Shown: in pieces, positions 1-7,575 of the stretch
How positions within the stretch are numbered: position 1 is the first letter of the stretch
How the letters are laid out: every line of letters starts with the position of its first letter
From: an uncultured Oscillospiraceae bacterium
Lineage (GTDB): Bacteria > Bacillota > Clostridia > Oscillospirales > Ruminococcaceae
Direction of reading: 5' to 3'
DNA: 36,058 nucleotides
NCBI GenBank assembly: GCA_934446455.1
Contig: CAKSEE010000029.1
Span: 1-36,058 of the forward strand
Program-made: the position numbers and the translations under genes
The notes under the pieces: generated by a model
What the model saw: only the letters and a program-made list of their open reading frames with translations
Told to the model about the DNA's origin: nothing
The model's database searches: none

Positions 1-1
1 T

Positions 2-598
2 CGCTATACCGACGAGGAAACTATCGACATCGTGCAGATGGTGCTTGCGGGTAAGGTCAACAAGGACCTTGTTTCCCTGCTGGAAAGCCGCGGCGGCAAG
101 GCTGTCGGCTTATGCGGACTTGACGGCAACCTTATCGAGGCGCAGACACTCAACCCCGACCTCGGCTATGTCGGAGACATAACGCAGGTGAACCCCAAAA
201 TCATCTTCGATTCGCTCAGCAACGGTTATATTCCCGTTATTTCCACGGTTGCGCGCGGAAAGGACGGCACGGTGTTCAACATCAACGCCGACACCGCAGC
301 GGCGCGTATCGCAGCGGAGATGAAAGCAGCAAACCTCATTCTGCTTACCGACATACGCGGCCTGCTTGAAAACAAGGACGACGATTCCACGCTTATACGC
401 GAGGTGGGCGTAAGCTATGTTCCCTACCTCAAAAAACAGGGCATAATCTCGGGCGGCATGATTCCGAAGATCGAATGCTGCGTTGAGGCTGTAAGGCGCG
501 GCGTTCCGCACACAAGCATAATCGACGGAAGGATACCGCATTCAATACTTATAGAGCTGCTGACGAACGTCGGCGCAGGCACGATGATAGTACCGTAA
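2..598 (+). CDS. argB: Acetylglutamate kinase, 5' end outside window
   Basis: Phosphorylates N-acetyl-L-glutamate in the second step of arginine synthesis (cytoplasm). The open frame runs in from the left edge in phase with base 2, so the GTG at 32 is an internal Val codon and not the start; the first visible residues, RYTDEETIDIVQMVLAGKVN, are typical of the middle of ArgB. About 199 residues are visible against roughly 290-300 for the family, so the N-terminal third, with the ATP-binding Lys and Gly-rich loop, is missing. Visible family features are the VNKDLVSLL segment, the VIS-VARGKDG region, the nucleotide-proximal NINADTAAARIAAEMKA stretch and the terminal GTMIVP. It is followed after 11 bp by argD, whose ribosome site AAGGAGG touches the argB stop, so the two are surely one operon, probably with argC and argJ further left. 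Confidence 0.96.
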   Translation, partial: RYTDEETIDIVQMVLAGKVNKDLVSLLESRGGKAVGLCGLDGNLIEAQTLNPDLGYVGDITQVNPKIIFDSLSNGYIPVISTVARGKDGTVFNINADTAAARIAAEMKAANLILLTDIRGLLENKDDDSTLIREVGVSYVPYLKKQGIISGGMIPKIECCVEAVRRGVPHTSIIDGRIPHSILIELLTNVGAGTMIVP

Positions 599-609
599 GG
601 AGGCGCGGC

Positions 610-1779
610 ATGAGCAAGACTATAGAGCAATTCAACGAATACGTTATGCCGTCCTACGGCAGGTACGACCTTGTTCTTGAAAGCGGCAGCGGCCGCACCG
701 CGCGCGACGAGGACGGCAGGGCGTACATCGACTTCGGCTCGGGAATCGGCACAAACTCGCTCGGCTACTGCAACGAGGCATGGGTGAACGCCGTATGTGC
801 GCAGGCGCACAAGATACAGCACACCTCAAACTACTACTACACAAAGGTGCAGGCAGACTTTGCAAAGCGCCTTTGCGAGGCTGCGGGCTACACCGATATG
901 TTCTTTGGCAACAGCGGCGCGGAGGCTAACGAGTGCGCGATAAAGATAGCGCGCAAGTACAGCTTTGACAAGTATGGCAAGGGCAGGCACAACATAATCA
1001 CCCTTGTAAACTCGTTCCACGGCAGAACGCTCTGCACGCTTTCCGCAACCGGGCAGGACGTTTTCCACAACTACTTCTTCCCGTTTGTGGAGGGCTTCAT
1101 CAACGTTGAAGCGAACAACATAGACGACCTGCGCGCAAAGCTCGACGACACGGTTTGCGCCGTAATGTTCGAGTATGTGCAGGGCGAGGGCGGCGTAATG
1201 GCGCTCGACCCCGCGTTTGTTGACGAGATATTCCGCCTGTGCGCCGAAAAGGACGCGCTTACCATTGCAGATGAGGTGCAGACGGGCGTCGGCAGAACAG
1301 GCAGGCTGCTTGCGGGCGACCACTACGGCAAAAAGGCTGACCTCACCACCCTTGCAAAGGGACTCGCGGGCGGCGTGCCGATAGGCGTGTGCCTTTCGGG
1401 TGAGAAGTGCGCGCGCGTTCTCACCGCGGGAACGCACGGCTCTACTTTCGGCGGCAACCCTATTTCCTGCGCAGGCGGACTTGCCGTGCTTGACACGGTG
1501 CTTGCAGAGGGCTTCCTTGACGAGGCCGCGAAAAAGGGCGCTTATATCCGCGAAAGGCTGCTTACATCGCCGGAAGTCGCAGGAGTAAGCGGTCTTGGGC
1601 TGATGATAGGCATTGAGCTTAAGACGAAAAAGGCGGGCGACATTGTTAAGGCGGCGCTTGACAAGGGGCTGCTGCTGCTGACGGCAAAAACGCGCGTAAG
1701 GCTCCTCCCTCCGCTTACCATAACCTACGAGGAAATTGACAAGGGGCTTGCAATTCTGCTTGACCTGCTTAACAGCTGA
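610..1779 (+). CDS. argD: Acetylornithine aminotransferase
   Basis: PLP-dependent class III aminotransferase that transfers the amino group of glutamate to N-acetylglutamate semialdehyde, giving N-acetylornithine; family members may also act in lysine synthesis. The 389-residue length is normal. Visible motifs are the phosphate-binding SGAEANE (about 102-108), SFHGRT (about 135-140), DEVQTGVGRTG with the PLP-binding Asp (221 onward) and the Schiff-base Lys in TTLAKGLAGG (Lys 250), then the HGSTFGGNP segment typical of ArgD. The start ATG at 610 has an excellent AAGGAGG site 7 bases upstream. It sits between argB and a broken membrane-protein gene, with argF after that, in the usual arginine cluster setting. 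Confidence 0.97.
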   Translation: MSKTIEQFNEYVMPSYGRYDLVLESGSGRTARDEDGRAYIDFGSGIGTNSLGYCNEAWVNAVCAQAHKIQHTSNYYYTKVQADFAKRLCEAAGYTDMFFGNSGAEANECAIKIARKYSFDKYGKGRHNIITLVNSFHGRTLCTLSATGQDVFHNYFFPFVEGFINVEANNIDDLRAKLDDTVCAVMFEYVQGEGGVMALDPAFVDEIFRLCAEKDALTIADEVQTGVGRTGRLLAGDHYGKKADLTTLAKGLAGGVPIGVCLSGEKCARVLTAGTHGSTFGGNPISCAGGLAVLDTVLAEGFLDEAAKKGAYIRERLLTSPEVAGVSGLGLMIGIELKTKKAGDIVKAALDKGLLLLTAKTRVRLLPPLTITYEEIDKGLAILLDLLNS

Positions 1780-1792
1780 GAAAGGCGGCGTC

Positions 1793-2425
1793 ATGAAAAA
1801 AATCGCGCAGATTATTTCCGTACTCAGTCTGCCTGTCGCGGCGTTGATTATTATTCTTAAGGAAGCACTGATTAAATCTGGTGCGTATATTGCGCAGTCA
1901 GATTTTTCGTCAGATTATACAATGAGGACGACGCAAGGCTGGTCTGTCGGTCAGCCCCTCTGTCACTCCGTGACACCTCCCCCACCGGGGGAGACCACGC
2001 CTTGCTAGGACGAATTGTGCAAGATGACGGAAAATATGCAAGCAAGATACGCAGCAATCTGTCAGGCGTAATTTAATCAGTGGTTCCTTAATATCAGAGT
2101 CCTTTTCGGGCGCGGGGCGTTTATAGGCTTCGCTATATTCTCGCTGATAAAAAGCGGCATTTTTATGGGCTTTATCGGAAATCTTCTTGCCCTTGTCGTC
2201 ACGGCGCTTGCATTTGCGGCTATGGGCCGGTTCGGTATACAGCTGACAATAATGAACAGGGAGAGCGCGCGCAAACCCGCATTCATTTCGGGCGTATGCG
2301 TTACACTGCTTGCCGTAGTATCGCTATTTTTCAGCTTCGGACACGGTTTCAACTTCGGAGACATACTCATTATCCTCTTCCCTGCCGTGTATACTTACTT
2401 TGTTGTTCAGTCCACAAAGGTTTAA
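1793..2425 (+). pseudogene. Small membrane-protein gene split by a MITE-like insertion
   Basis: A short ORF starts at ATG 1793, 13 bp after argD, with the hydrophobic N-terminus MKKIAQIISVLSLPVAALII. After about 22 residues it runs into the inserted element at 1861, which supplies foreign codons and an in-frame TAG at 2006-2008 (truncated product about 71 residues). The frame that continues after the element from 2088 to the stop at 2425 is the same frame: removing the element plus one copy of the flanking TTAA (231 bp, 77 codons) restores one uninterrupted reading frame of about 133 residues with roughly four hydrophobic segments (for example GFIGNLLALVVTALAFAAM and the segment before the end VQSTKV). 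An internal ATG at 2165 could still give an 86-residue C-terminal piece, but I see no convincing ribosome site for it. The family of the intact protein is not recognised. It lies inside the arginine cluster, between argD and argF. Confidence 0.82.
1861..2087. mobile_element. MITE-like non-autonomous element (about 227 bp)
   Basis: The ends are terminal inverted repeats: left GGAAGCACTGATTAAAT and, on the complement, right GGAACCACTGATTAAAT, one mismatch in 17. Both ends abut TTAA (1857-1860 and 2088-2091), consistent with a TTAA target duplication. The symmetry goes well beyond the ends: about 60-70 bp on each side are imperfect complements (for example the segment around 1885-1940 against 2000-2060). 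The centre carries short hairpins, GTCACTCCGTGAC and CCCCACCGGGG (about 1960-1992). It encodes no transposase, so it must have been moved in trans. It sits inside a small membrane-protein gene and leaves it broken. Confidence 0.85.
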
Positions 2426-2458
2426 GGCATAAAAACGTAATGAAAGGAATCAATTGCT

Positions 2459-3373
2459 ATGAAACACCTTCTGAAACTTCTCGACCTCAGCTCAGAGGAG
2501 ATCATCGACATTCTTAACCTTGCCGACCAGCTCAAATACGAGCAGAAGCACGGCATTCCGCACAACATTCTGCGCGGCATGACCCTCGGCATGATATTCC
2601 AGAAGTCCTCGACAAGAACACGCGTTTCATTTGAAACGGGTATGTATCAGCTCGGCGGACAGGCGCTGTTCCTCTCCTCGCGCGACCTGCAGATAGGCCG
2701 CGGCGAGCCCGTTCAGGACACCGCGCGCGTTCTCTCGCGCTACCTCAACGGTATCATGATACGCACATTTGAGCAGAAGGAAGTCGAGAACCTCGCGGAA
2801 TACGGCACTATCCCGATAATCAACGGTCTTACGGACTTCTGCCACCCCTGCCAGGTGCTTGCGGACCTGCAGACAATACGCGAGTACAAGAACAAGCTTG
2901 AGGGGCTTAAGTTCTGCTACATCGGCGACGGCAACAACATGGCGAACTCCCTCACCGTGGGCGCGCTTAAGGTCGGCATGAGCGTTTCGCTTGCGTGCCC
3001 CGAGGGCTACTACCCAGACAAGCAGGTGCTTGACTTTGCCGCGAAGTACCCCGGCAAGTTCAGCATTGTTCAGAACCCCGTTGAAGCTGCGGCTGACGCC
3101 GACGCGGTATACACCGACGTATGGGCTTCCATGGGTCAGGAGGGCGAAGCGGAAAAGCGCAAGGCCGTATTCACGGGCTACCAGATAAACGACGCAGTTA
3201 TGGCTTCCGCAAAGAGCGACGCTATCGTGCTGCACTGCCTGCCTGCGCACCGTGAGGAGGAGATAACCGCAAAGGTTTTCGAGCAGCACGCTGTCGAGAT
3301 CTTCGACGAGGCTGAGAACAGACTCCACGCGCAGAAGGCGGTCATGGTTCGCCTTATGGCTCCCGAAAAGTAA
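2459..3373 (+). CDS. argF: Ornithine carbamoyltransferase, anabolic
   Basis: Condenses carbamoyl phosphate with L-ornithine to citrulline. The 304-residue length is normal. Carbamoyl-phosphate binding motif STRTR is at 51-55, HPCQ at about 129-132, the ornithine-loop motif DVWASMGQ at about 220-227, and the HCLPAHR motif that marks ornithine (not aspartate) transcarbamylases at about 259-265. The ATG at 2459 is preceded by AAAGGAA about 10 bases upstream. It follows the broken membrane gene by 33 bp and is followed by two strong terminators, so it closes the arginine cluster. Gene order with argB and argD supports an anabolic role and not arginine-deiminase catabolism. Expression must either read through the inserted palindromic element or use a promoter I cannot identify. 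Confidence 0.96.
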   Translation: MKHLLKLLDLSSEEIIDILNLADQLKYEQKHGIPHNILRGMTLGMIFQKSSTRTRVSFETGMYQLGGQALFLSSRDLQIGRGEPVQDTARVLSRYLNGIMIRTFEQKEVENLAEYGTIPIINGLTDFCHPCQVLADLQTIREYKNKLEGLKFCYIGDGNNMANSLTVGALKVGMSVSLACPEGYYPDKQVLDFAAKYPGKFSIVQNPVEAAADADAVYTDVWASMGQEGEAEKRKAVFTGYQINDAVMASAKSDAIVLHCLPAHREEEITAKVFEQHAVEIFDEAENRLHAQKAVMVRLMAPEK

Positions 3374-3387
3374 TTATAAACGCACTA

Positions 3388-3411
3388 CCCCGCCGCTATA
3401 TAACGGCGGGG
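3388..3411 (+). terminator. Hairpin terminator after argF
   Basis: Perfect 8-bp GC-rich stem CCCCGCCG / CGGCGGGG with an 8-base loop, 15 bp after the argF stop. The T-tract is weak (ataattct), so a second hairpin just downstream may complete termination. Confidence 0.75.
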
Positions 3412-3424
3412 ATAATTCTGCACA

Positions 3425-3459
3425 AAAATAGGGCGCTCCTCAAAAGAGCGCCCTATTTT
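3425..3459. terminator. Bidirectional terminator between argF and the repeat protein
   Basis: Perfect 14-bp inverted repeat AAAATAGGGCGCTC / GAGCGCCCTATTTT around a 7-base loop. A-tract before and T-tract after make it a symmetric intrinsic terminator serving the rightward arg cluster and the leftward sigma/repeat-protein operon, whose last stop codon is at 3463. Confidence 0.93.
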
Positions 3460-3462
3460 CTG

Positions 3463-6400
3463 TTATGCCGTGTAAAGCTGTGCCATTATGTCGGCGAACT
3501 GCTCTGTTGTAAGCCCGCTTGTTTGCAGGGTGAAGTGCAGCCCGTCCTTTATGAAGCCGCCATACATTGACTGTGATTCCTTGTCGCAGCAGACGTACAC
3601 GCGGCTTAAGCTGCCCGTTTCAAACGCCTCGCGGTTCGCTTCAAGGTAGTCCGCGCAGAAGCCCTCGCTCGCCTGCGGGTCAAGCTCCGCAAAGCATGAA
3701 CCCAAGTACCGCTCGGAGAAGTCGCCCTCAAGCACGTTTACACACACGGTCTGCGTGCTGTCCGCGTAATTGTCCGCGTTGCAAAGATTCAGCGTGTAGC
3801 TCTTCATCGTTGCGGTTTTATTTTTGAAATACGCCGTTTTATCGCAGCAGTACACACTTCCCGTGAAATACTGCTGCGCCTCGCGGAACGCCTCGTCGTC
3901 CGTTTCGCCCTCCAGCGGCTGCCCCGTGTGGAACAGCTGAAGGTTATATCCGTCGTGGAACTGAGCGTAATTTGCGTTGTAGGAAAGCTCCCTGAGCTGC
4001 GCTCTGAACGGCACTTCAAGCGCGCTTACGTCAATGCCGCTGAACGCCTTCATGTCGTCCTCTGTGTACATCATAACCCTGCCGCTCTTGTCGTATTCGC
4101 CCGGTTCGTATCCCATAACGTCCGCCATATAGCCGCCGCCCGTGCCGTAGTAGCTGCCGCTGTTTACCACAAGCGCGCCGTGCGCGGTGTCAACCGTTTC
4201 GCTAACGTTGTAAACCTCGCTGCTGTCAAGCGGGAACGCCTGTATAAGCACCGTCATTACGTCCGCGAACTCGCGCGGGGTCATGCCCTTTGCGCTTACC
4301 GTGATGAAGAGCGCCGCCGACGGGTCGCCGCACGTTCTGCGGAAGCCCTCGTAATACGCTGTGCCGTCTACGACCTTGCCGCCAAGCCATGTGTTGTTTG
4401 TAGGGTCTGCGCCGCTCGTAAAGTCAAGCCCTACCGCCTGCGCCATTGACGGTATCACGCACGAGCCGCTGTCGCCGCCCTCAATAAGCCAGCACTTGCC
4501 GCTCCTGTCGGCAACGCGCCGCGAGTCGTAGAGGTGCGGGTCGTCTGCAAAGTTTATATAAAGCTCCCTGCCAGCGCCTGTATAGTGCAGGCTTATAAAC
4601 GAGCCGTCGTCCAGAAGCACGCTCGTATTAGCGTCAAGCGACATTCCCTTTGCAGCGCGCACGTCCATCTCGTTTACATCGCCAATGTACGCCACGCCTT
4701 CAAAGCCCGTAAGCTCCGCTGCGCGCTCGGCTGCCTCTGCGGCGGTACCGCCAAACGCCGCGTATTCGCCGCGGGGGGAATATTCCTGCCCGTCAAGCTT
4801 CACGCCGTATTCAATCTGCGCACGCTGCGTGTTATAGCTGTAGCCGATATCGCCGTTTTCATCGGCATAGTAGTAAGGCTCTGCGTTGTACAGCTGAATA
4901 ATCACGCCCGCGAACTCGTCAAGGTCAAGGTTCTTCGAGTGCGCTATAAATGTTATTCCGAGCGTGTTATTCTTGAATATCGCGTAGTAATCCGCGTCGT
5001 TCCTGCCGAAATAAATGCAGCTGCAATCGTTCGCTGTTTCAAAGCGCGTGTCAGCCATTACAAGCTCGCGCGACTGCGGAAGCCCGCCGTAAACGCTGTT
5101 GTCCGCCAGACCCGAAACAGCGTAAACCGCAACGCTCTTGTCGCCCGAATCCTCGCTGTAGAAAGCAGCTACCTCGCGCGTACCCGTCTTTCCGCTGAAT
5201 GCGGGGCATTTATCAGAGGTGAATACGCCCAGATTCTCGTCATAGTACGTCGCCGAAACCTCGTCAAGACCCTGACTGCGCAGTTTGTCAAAATCGAAAT
5301 TGTTGTAGACTGCCGCGTATTCAAGCGAATAGCCGACCGTTTCAAACGGCACTTCAAGCCCGTTCAGCACGTCGCTGCCGATGAACTCCGCCGCCTGCCA
5401 CGGCACATAGTCGCGGTCGTGCACAACGGGAACGCCCGCGTTATAGCTCGGCGAGAAATCGTAGAGGTTCACCGTACCGTAGACCGTCTGAACGCTCTCC
5501 TCCGCGTCGGGGTAAACTTCAGCCTTTTCTTCCACAAGCTGCGCCAGCAGGTAGGACATCTGCTCAGCCGTAAGCCCCTTTGCGGTGAGGTTCATATAAT
5601 TTCCCCGGTTGTCGCGCCATTCCGCAAGGTATGTTTCAGCCGATTCACTGCCCGAAAACAGCACCTCAGTCCCGCGGAATACGCTCATTACAGAGGTTGC
5701 CGCGCAATAACCGCGGCGGCTCTCGCGGTAGTCTCCGCGAAGCACGCTTATCTCGACAGCCTTGCCCGCGTCAGCGCCTGCGCCCTCGAACTGAATCTTG
5801 TATATCTCGGTGTCGTCGCTCTCGCGGACGTAGCATTCAAGACTCGTTGAGCCGGTTATCGGTATATTGTAATTCTCAATATAGAAGTCGAGCTTCTCGT
5901 CGCTCGATAGCTCAAGATAGTTCTCGTTGTCCTCGTCGTTTGCGTACTTCACCTCGCCCCTGTAGGAAACAAGGTCTGCGGTGCGGGCCGCAAGCTCGTT
6001 TACGGTAAGCGTGCCGTAGCCAGTTTTTATTTCCTCCGCAGAAACGCCCGTGCCGCCCTCGCCGAAGCTCTCGGGGAGCGACGCCGCGCCGTACATGAAA
6101 TAGCTTATAACGCCCGCCATTTCGTCCTCGGTAAGCCCCTCGGCGGTTATTATATAATTCGCGCCGCTCTCAGCCGTCCACGCAGCGCTGTAATACGCCC
6201 TGCCGTCAACGCGCTCCTCGCAGAGGGAAACGCTCGTGTACTCGGGCGACAGGCAGTTCTGCACAAAGTAGTCCTGCGCACTCATAATATTGGACGGCGT
6301 GCAGGAATAGGGCGCAATCACCTTGCCGTCGGGCAGGGCTATATACTCAACCTCGCCCTCGCCGCATTCGCCGTGGTTCACAACAAAACGTCCGTTTGCG

Positions 6401-6945
6401 GTGGAATACTCCGTCCACAACGTGCCGCCGCGCGTCATCAGGTCGCCCTCGCCCGTCACAAAATCAAGCGTGGCGGTAATGTTCAGAATGCAGCTTACTT
6501 CAGAAAGCGTATGCATCGCTTCCGCCGTATGCTCGGGGTAATCCGTGGTCTTACCGTCGCTCGTGAAAAAAAGCGTTCCCACAGCGCCGGAAATTGCGCG
6601 GTAATACTTCGGGCTTTCGGGTTCGGGGAGATTTTCCTCGGTCTGCTCCTCGTTCGGGCCTATAATATCTGCATTCCGCGCGAGGTACGTTCCGCCCCAT
6701 ACCGCGAGAGCAATCACAGCGACTGCTGCGCCTGCGCCCGCCGCTATCTTCCACGGCGCGCGGCGCGACTTTGGAACGGTTATCTCCTTGGGACGTACCT
6801 CGGGAATATCCGCGTGTTCCGCCTGTCCGCCCTGCTCTGCCTGCTCGCCCTGCGCCATTGCACGGAGCTTTTCAAGCGCCGCCGACTTGAACTCGTCAGA
6901 GAGCGCAATTTTGCCGTACGCCGACTTAAATTCTGCCTTATTCAT
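3463..6945 (-). CDS. Large membrane-anchored five-repeat protein, candidate anti-sigma factor
   Basis: A 1160-residue protein with a short cytoplasmic N-terminus (1-64; MNKAEFKSAYGKIALSDEFK onward), one transmembrane segment (about 65-90) and a very long extracellular part. The exterior holds five related units of about 190-220 residues. Each unit ends in a similar block of the form aromatic-rich strand, then [S/T]-x-[G/N]-[L/M]-T-x-[D/E]-[E/Q]-[M/F]-x-x-[V/I/L], ending at about 285, 475, 690, 905 and 1160 (for example AEGLTEDEMAGVI, AKGLTAEQMSYLL, AKGMTPREFADVM, TSGLTTEQFADIM). Units often begin with a YGT-L-V-N-like strand. The block resembles the end of DUF4367-type domains; I infer this relation. 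The start ATG overlaps the stop of the sigma gene in an ATGA, implying translational coupling and fitting a sigma/anti-sigma pair. I cannot name the signal sensed. Family certainty is low; topology and repeats are directly visible. Confidence 0.8.
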   Translation of the reverse strand: MNKAEFKSAYGKIALSDEFKSAALEKLRAMAQGEQAEQGGQAEHADIPEVRPKEITVPKSRRAPWKIAAGAGAAVAVIALAVWGGTYLARNADIIGPNEEQTEENLPEPESPKYYRAISGAVGTLFFTSDGKTTDYPEHTAEAMHTLSEVSCILNITATLDFVTGEGDLMTRGGTLWTEYSTANGRFVVNHGECGEGEVEYIALPDGKVIAPYSCTPSNIMSAQDYFVQNCLSPEYTSVSLCEERVDGRAYYSAAWTAESGANYIITAEGLTEDEMAGVISYFMYGAASLPESFGEGGTGVSAEEIKTGYGTLTVNELAARTADLVSYRGEVKYANDEDNENYLELSSDEKLDFYIENYNIPITGSTSLECYVRESDDTEIYKIQFEGAGADAGKAVEISVLRGDYRESRRGYCAATSVMSVFRGTEVLFSGSESAETYLAEWRDNRGNYMNLTAKGLTAEQMSYLLAQLVEEKAEVYPDAEESVQTVYGTVNLYDFSPSYNAGVPVVHDRDYVPWQAAEFIGSDVLNGLEVPFETVGYSLEYAAVYNNFDFDKLRSQGLDEVSATYYDENLGVFTSDKCPAFSGKTGTREVAAFYSEDSGDKSVAVYAVSGLADNSVYGGLPQSRELVMADTRFETANDCSCIYFGRNDADYYAIFKNNTLGITFIAHSKNLDLDEFAGVIIQLYNAEPYYYADENGDIGYSYNTQRAQIEYGVKLDGQEYSPRGEYAAFGGTAAEAAERAAELTGFEGVAYIGDVNEMDVRAAKGMSLDANTSVLLDDGSFISLHYTGAGRELYINFADDPHLYDSRRVADRSGKCWLIEGGDSGSCVIPSMAQAVGLDFTSGADPTNNTWLGGKVVDGTAYYEGFRRTCGDPSAALFITVSAKGMTPREFADVMTVLIQAFPLDSSEVYNVSETVDTAHGALVVNSGSYYGTGGGYMADVMGYEPGEYDKSGRVMMYTEDDMKAFSGIDVSALEVPFRAQLRELSYNANYAQFHDGYNLQLFHTGQPLEGETDDEAFREAQQYFTGSVYCCDKTAYFKNKTATMKSYTLNLCNADNYADSTQTVCVNVLEGDFSERYLGSCFAELDPQASEGFCADYLEANREAFETGSLSRVYVCCDKESQSMYGGFIKDGLHFTLQTSGLTTEQFADIMAQLYTA

Positions 6946-7430
6946 ATCGCGTCACCCTCCAGACTTGTTTTCAGCACCGAGCGCCCGCGTTCAAGGCGCT
7001 TGTATACCGTATTTTCGCTTATGCCGAGCGCCTGCGCTATCTGCGCGGCGGGCATATCCTCAAAGTAGAACATATAAACCGTAGTCCTTAGCTTTTCGGG
7101 CAGGCGCATTACAATGTCCAGCACCTCAAGCTCCCCGCCCGTAAGCGGCGCGCGCAGCGTTCCTGCAAGCATTTCATCTAAGGGAATATTGCGCCTTATC
7201 CGCGACGACTTAAGTACGTTGAGCGACTTGTTCTCCGCTGTGCGGATAAGCCACGCCTTGATGTGCTCCGCGTCCTCAAAGCTGCCGCCCTTAAGCAGCG
7301 CAGAAAAAACGTCCATAACGACGTCCTGCGCCTCCTCGCGGTTCTTTACGATATTCAGCGATATTCTGAACACCATGTCTGCGTGCGCGCTGAACAGCCC
7401 CTCCAGCGCCTGCGGCGTAATATAAATCAA
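6942..7430 (-). CDS. ECF-type RNA polymerase sigma factor
   Basis: About 162 residues. Region 2 is seen in VFRISLNIVKNREEAQDVV and MDVFSALLK (about 18-50), region 4 with its helix-turn-helix in LPEKLRTTVYMFYF and IAQALGISENTVYKRLERGR (about 105-155). These are the hallmarks of extracytoplasmic-function sigma factors, which redirect RNA polymerase to a small regulon. Start choice: the longest open frame begins at a TTG at 7496 without a ribosome site, whereas the TTG at 7430 has AAAAAAGGAAAGG ending 10 bases upstream and begins right before the conserved fold (IYITPQALEGLF), so I prefer 7430. The stop overlaps the start of the long membrane protein by 4 nt. The gene starts just downstream of a strong terminator of the previous gene, so it has its own promoter, but I could not identify one with confidence; an ECF self-recognised promoter is possible. 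Confidence 0.88.
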   Translation of the reverse strand: MIYITPQALEGLFSAHADMVFRISLNIVKNREEAQDVVMDVFSALLKGGSFEDAEHIKAWLIRTAENKSLNVLKSSRIRRNIPLDEMLAGTLRAPLTGGELEVLDIVMRLPEKLRTTVYMFYFEDMPAAQIAQALGISENTVYKRLERGRSVLKTSLEGDAI

Positions 7431-7544
7431 GAAATCACGACCTTTCCTTTTTTGAAGCGCCACGCGCTTCTTTGCCGTTTCTGTATAATAAGACAACTCA
7501 AAAAACGGATTTCTGACATTGCAGCAGAATTTTTACACAAAAAA

Positions 7545-7566
7545 GCACGCAGAAGATTCTGCGCGC
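7545..7566 (-). terminator. Terminator of the RACo-like gene
   Basis: On the minus strand, GCGCGCAGAA / TTCTGCGTGC form a 10-bp stem (one G-T pair) with a 2-base gap, followed by TTTTTT. It lies about 10 bp after the stop at 7576 and separates that gene from the sigma factor. Confidence 0.85.
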
Positions 7567-7575
7567 CCTGTGTCG

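Noticed and set aside
826..1794. 322-codon open frame antisense to argD
   Set aside because: It mirrors argD in the opposite strand; argD has complete family motifs and a strong ribosome site. Long antisense frames are common here because of GC-rich third positions.
4534..5850. 438-codon open frame opposite the repeat protein
   Set aside because: Arg/Val/Ala-rich shadow translation with no recognisable domain; the minus-strand gene has repeats, topology and coupling to the sigma gene.
7431..7496. 22-codon N-terminal extension of the sigma factor
   Set aside because: The TTG at 7496 lacks a ribosome site, whereas the TTG at 7430 has a strong one directly before the conserved fold.
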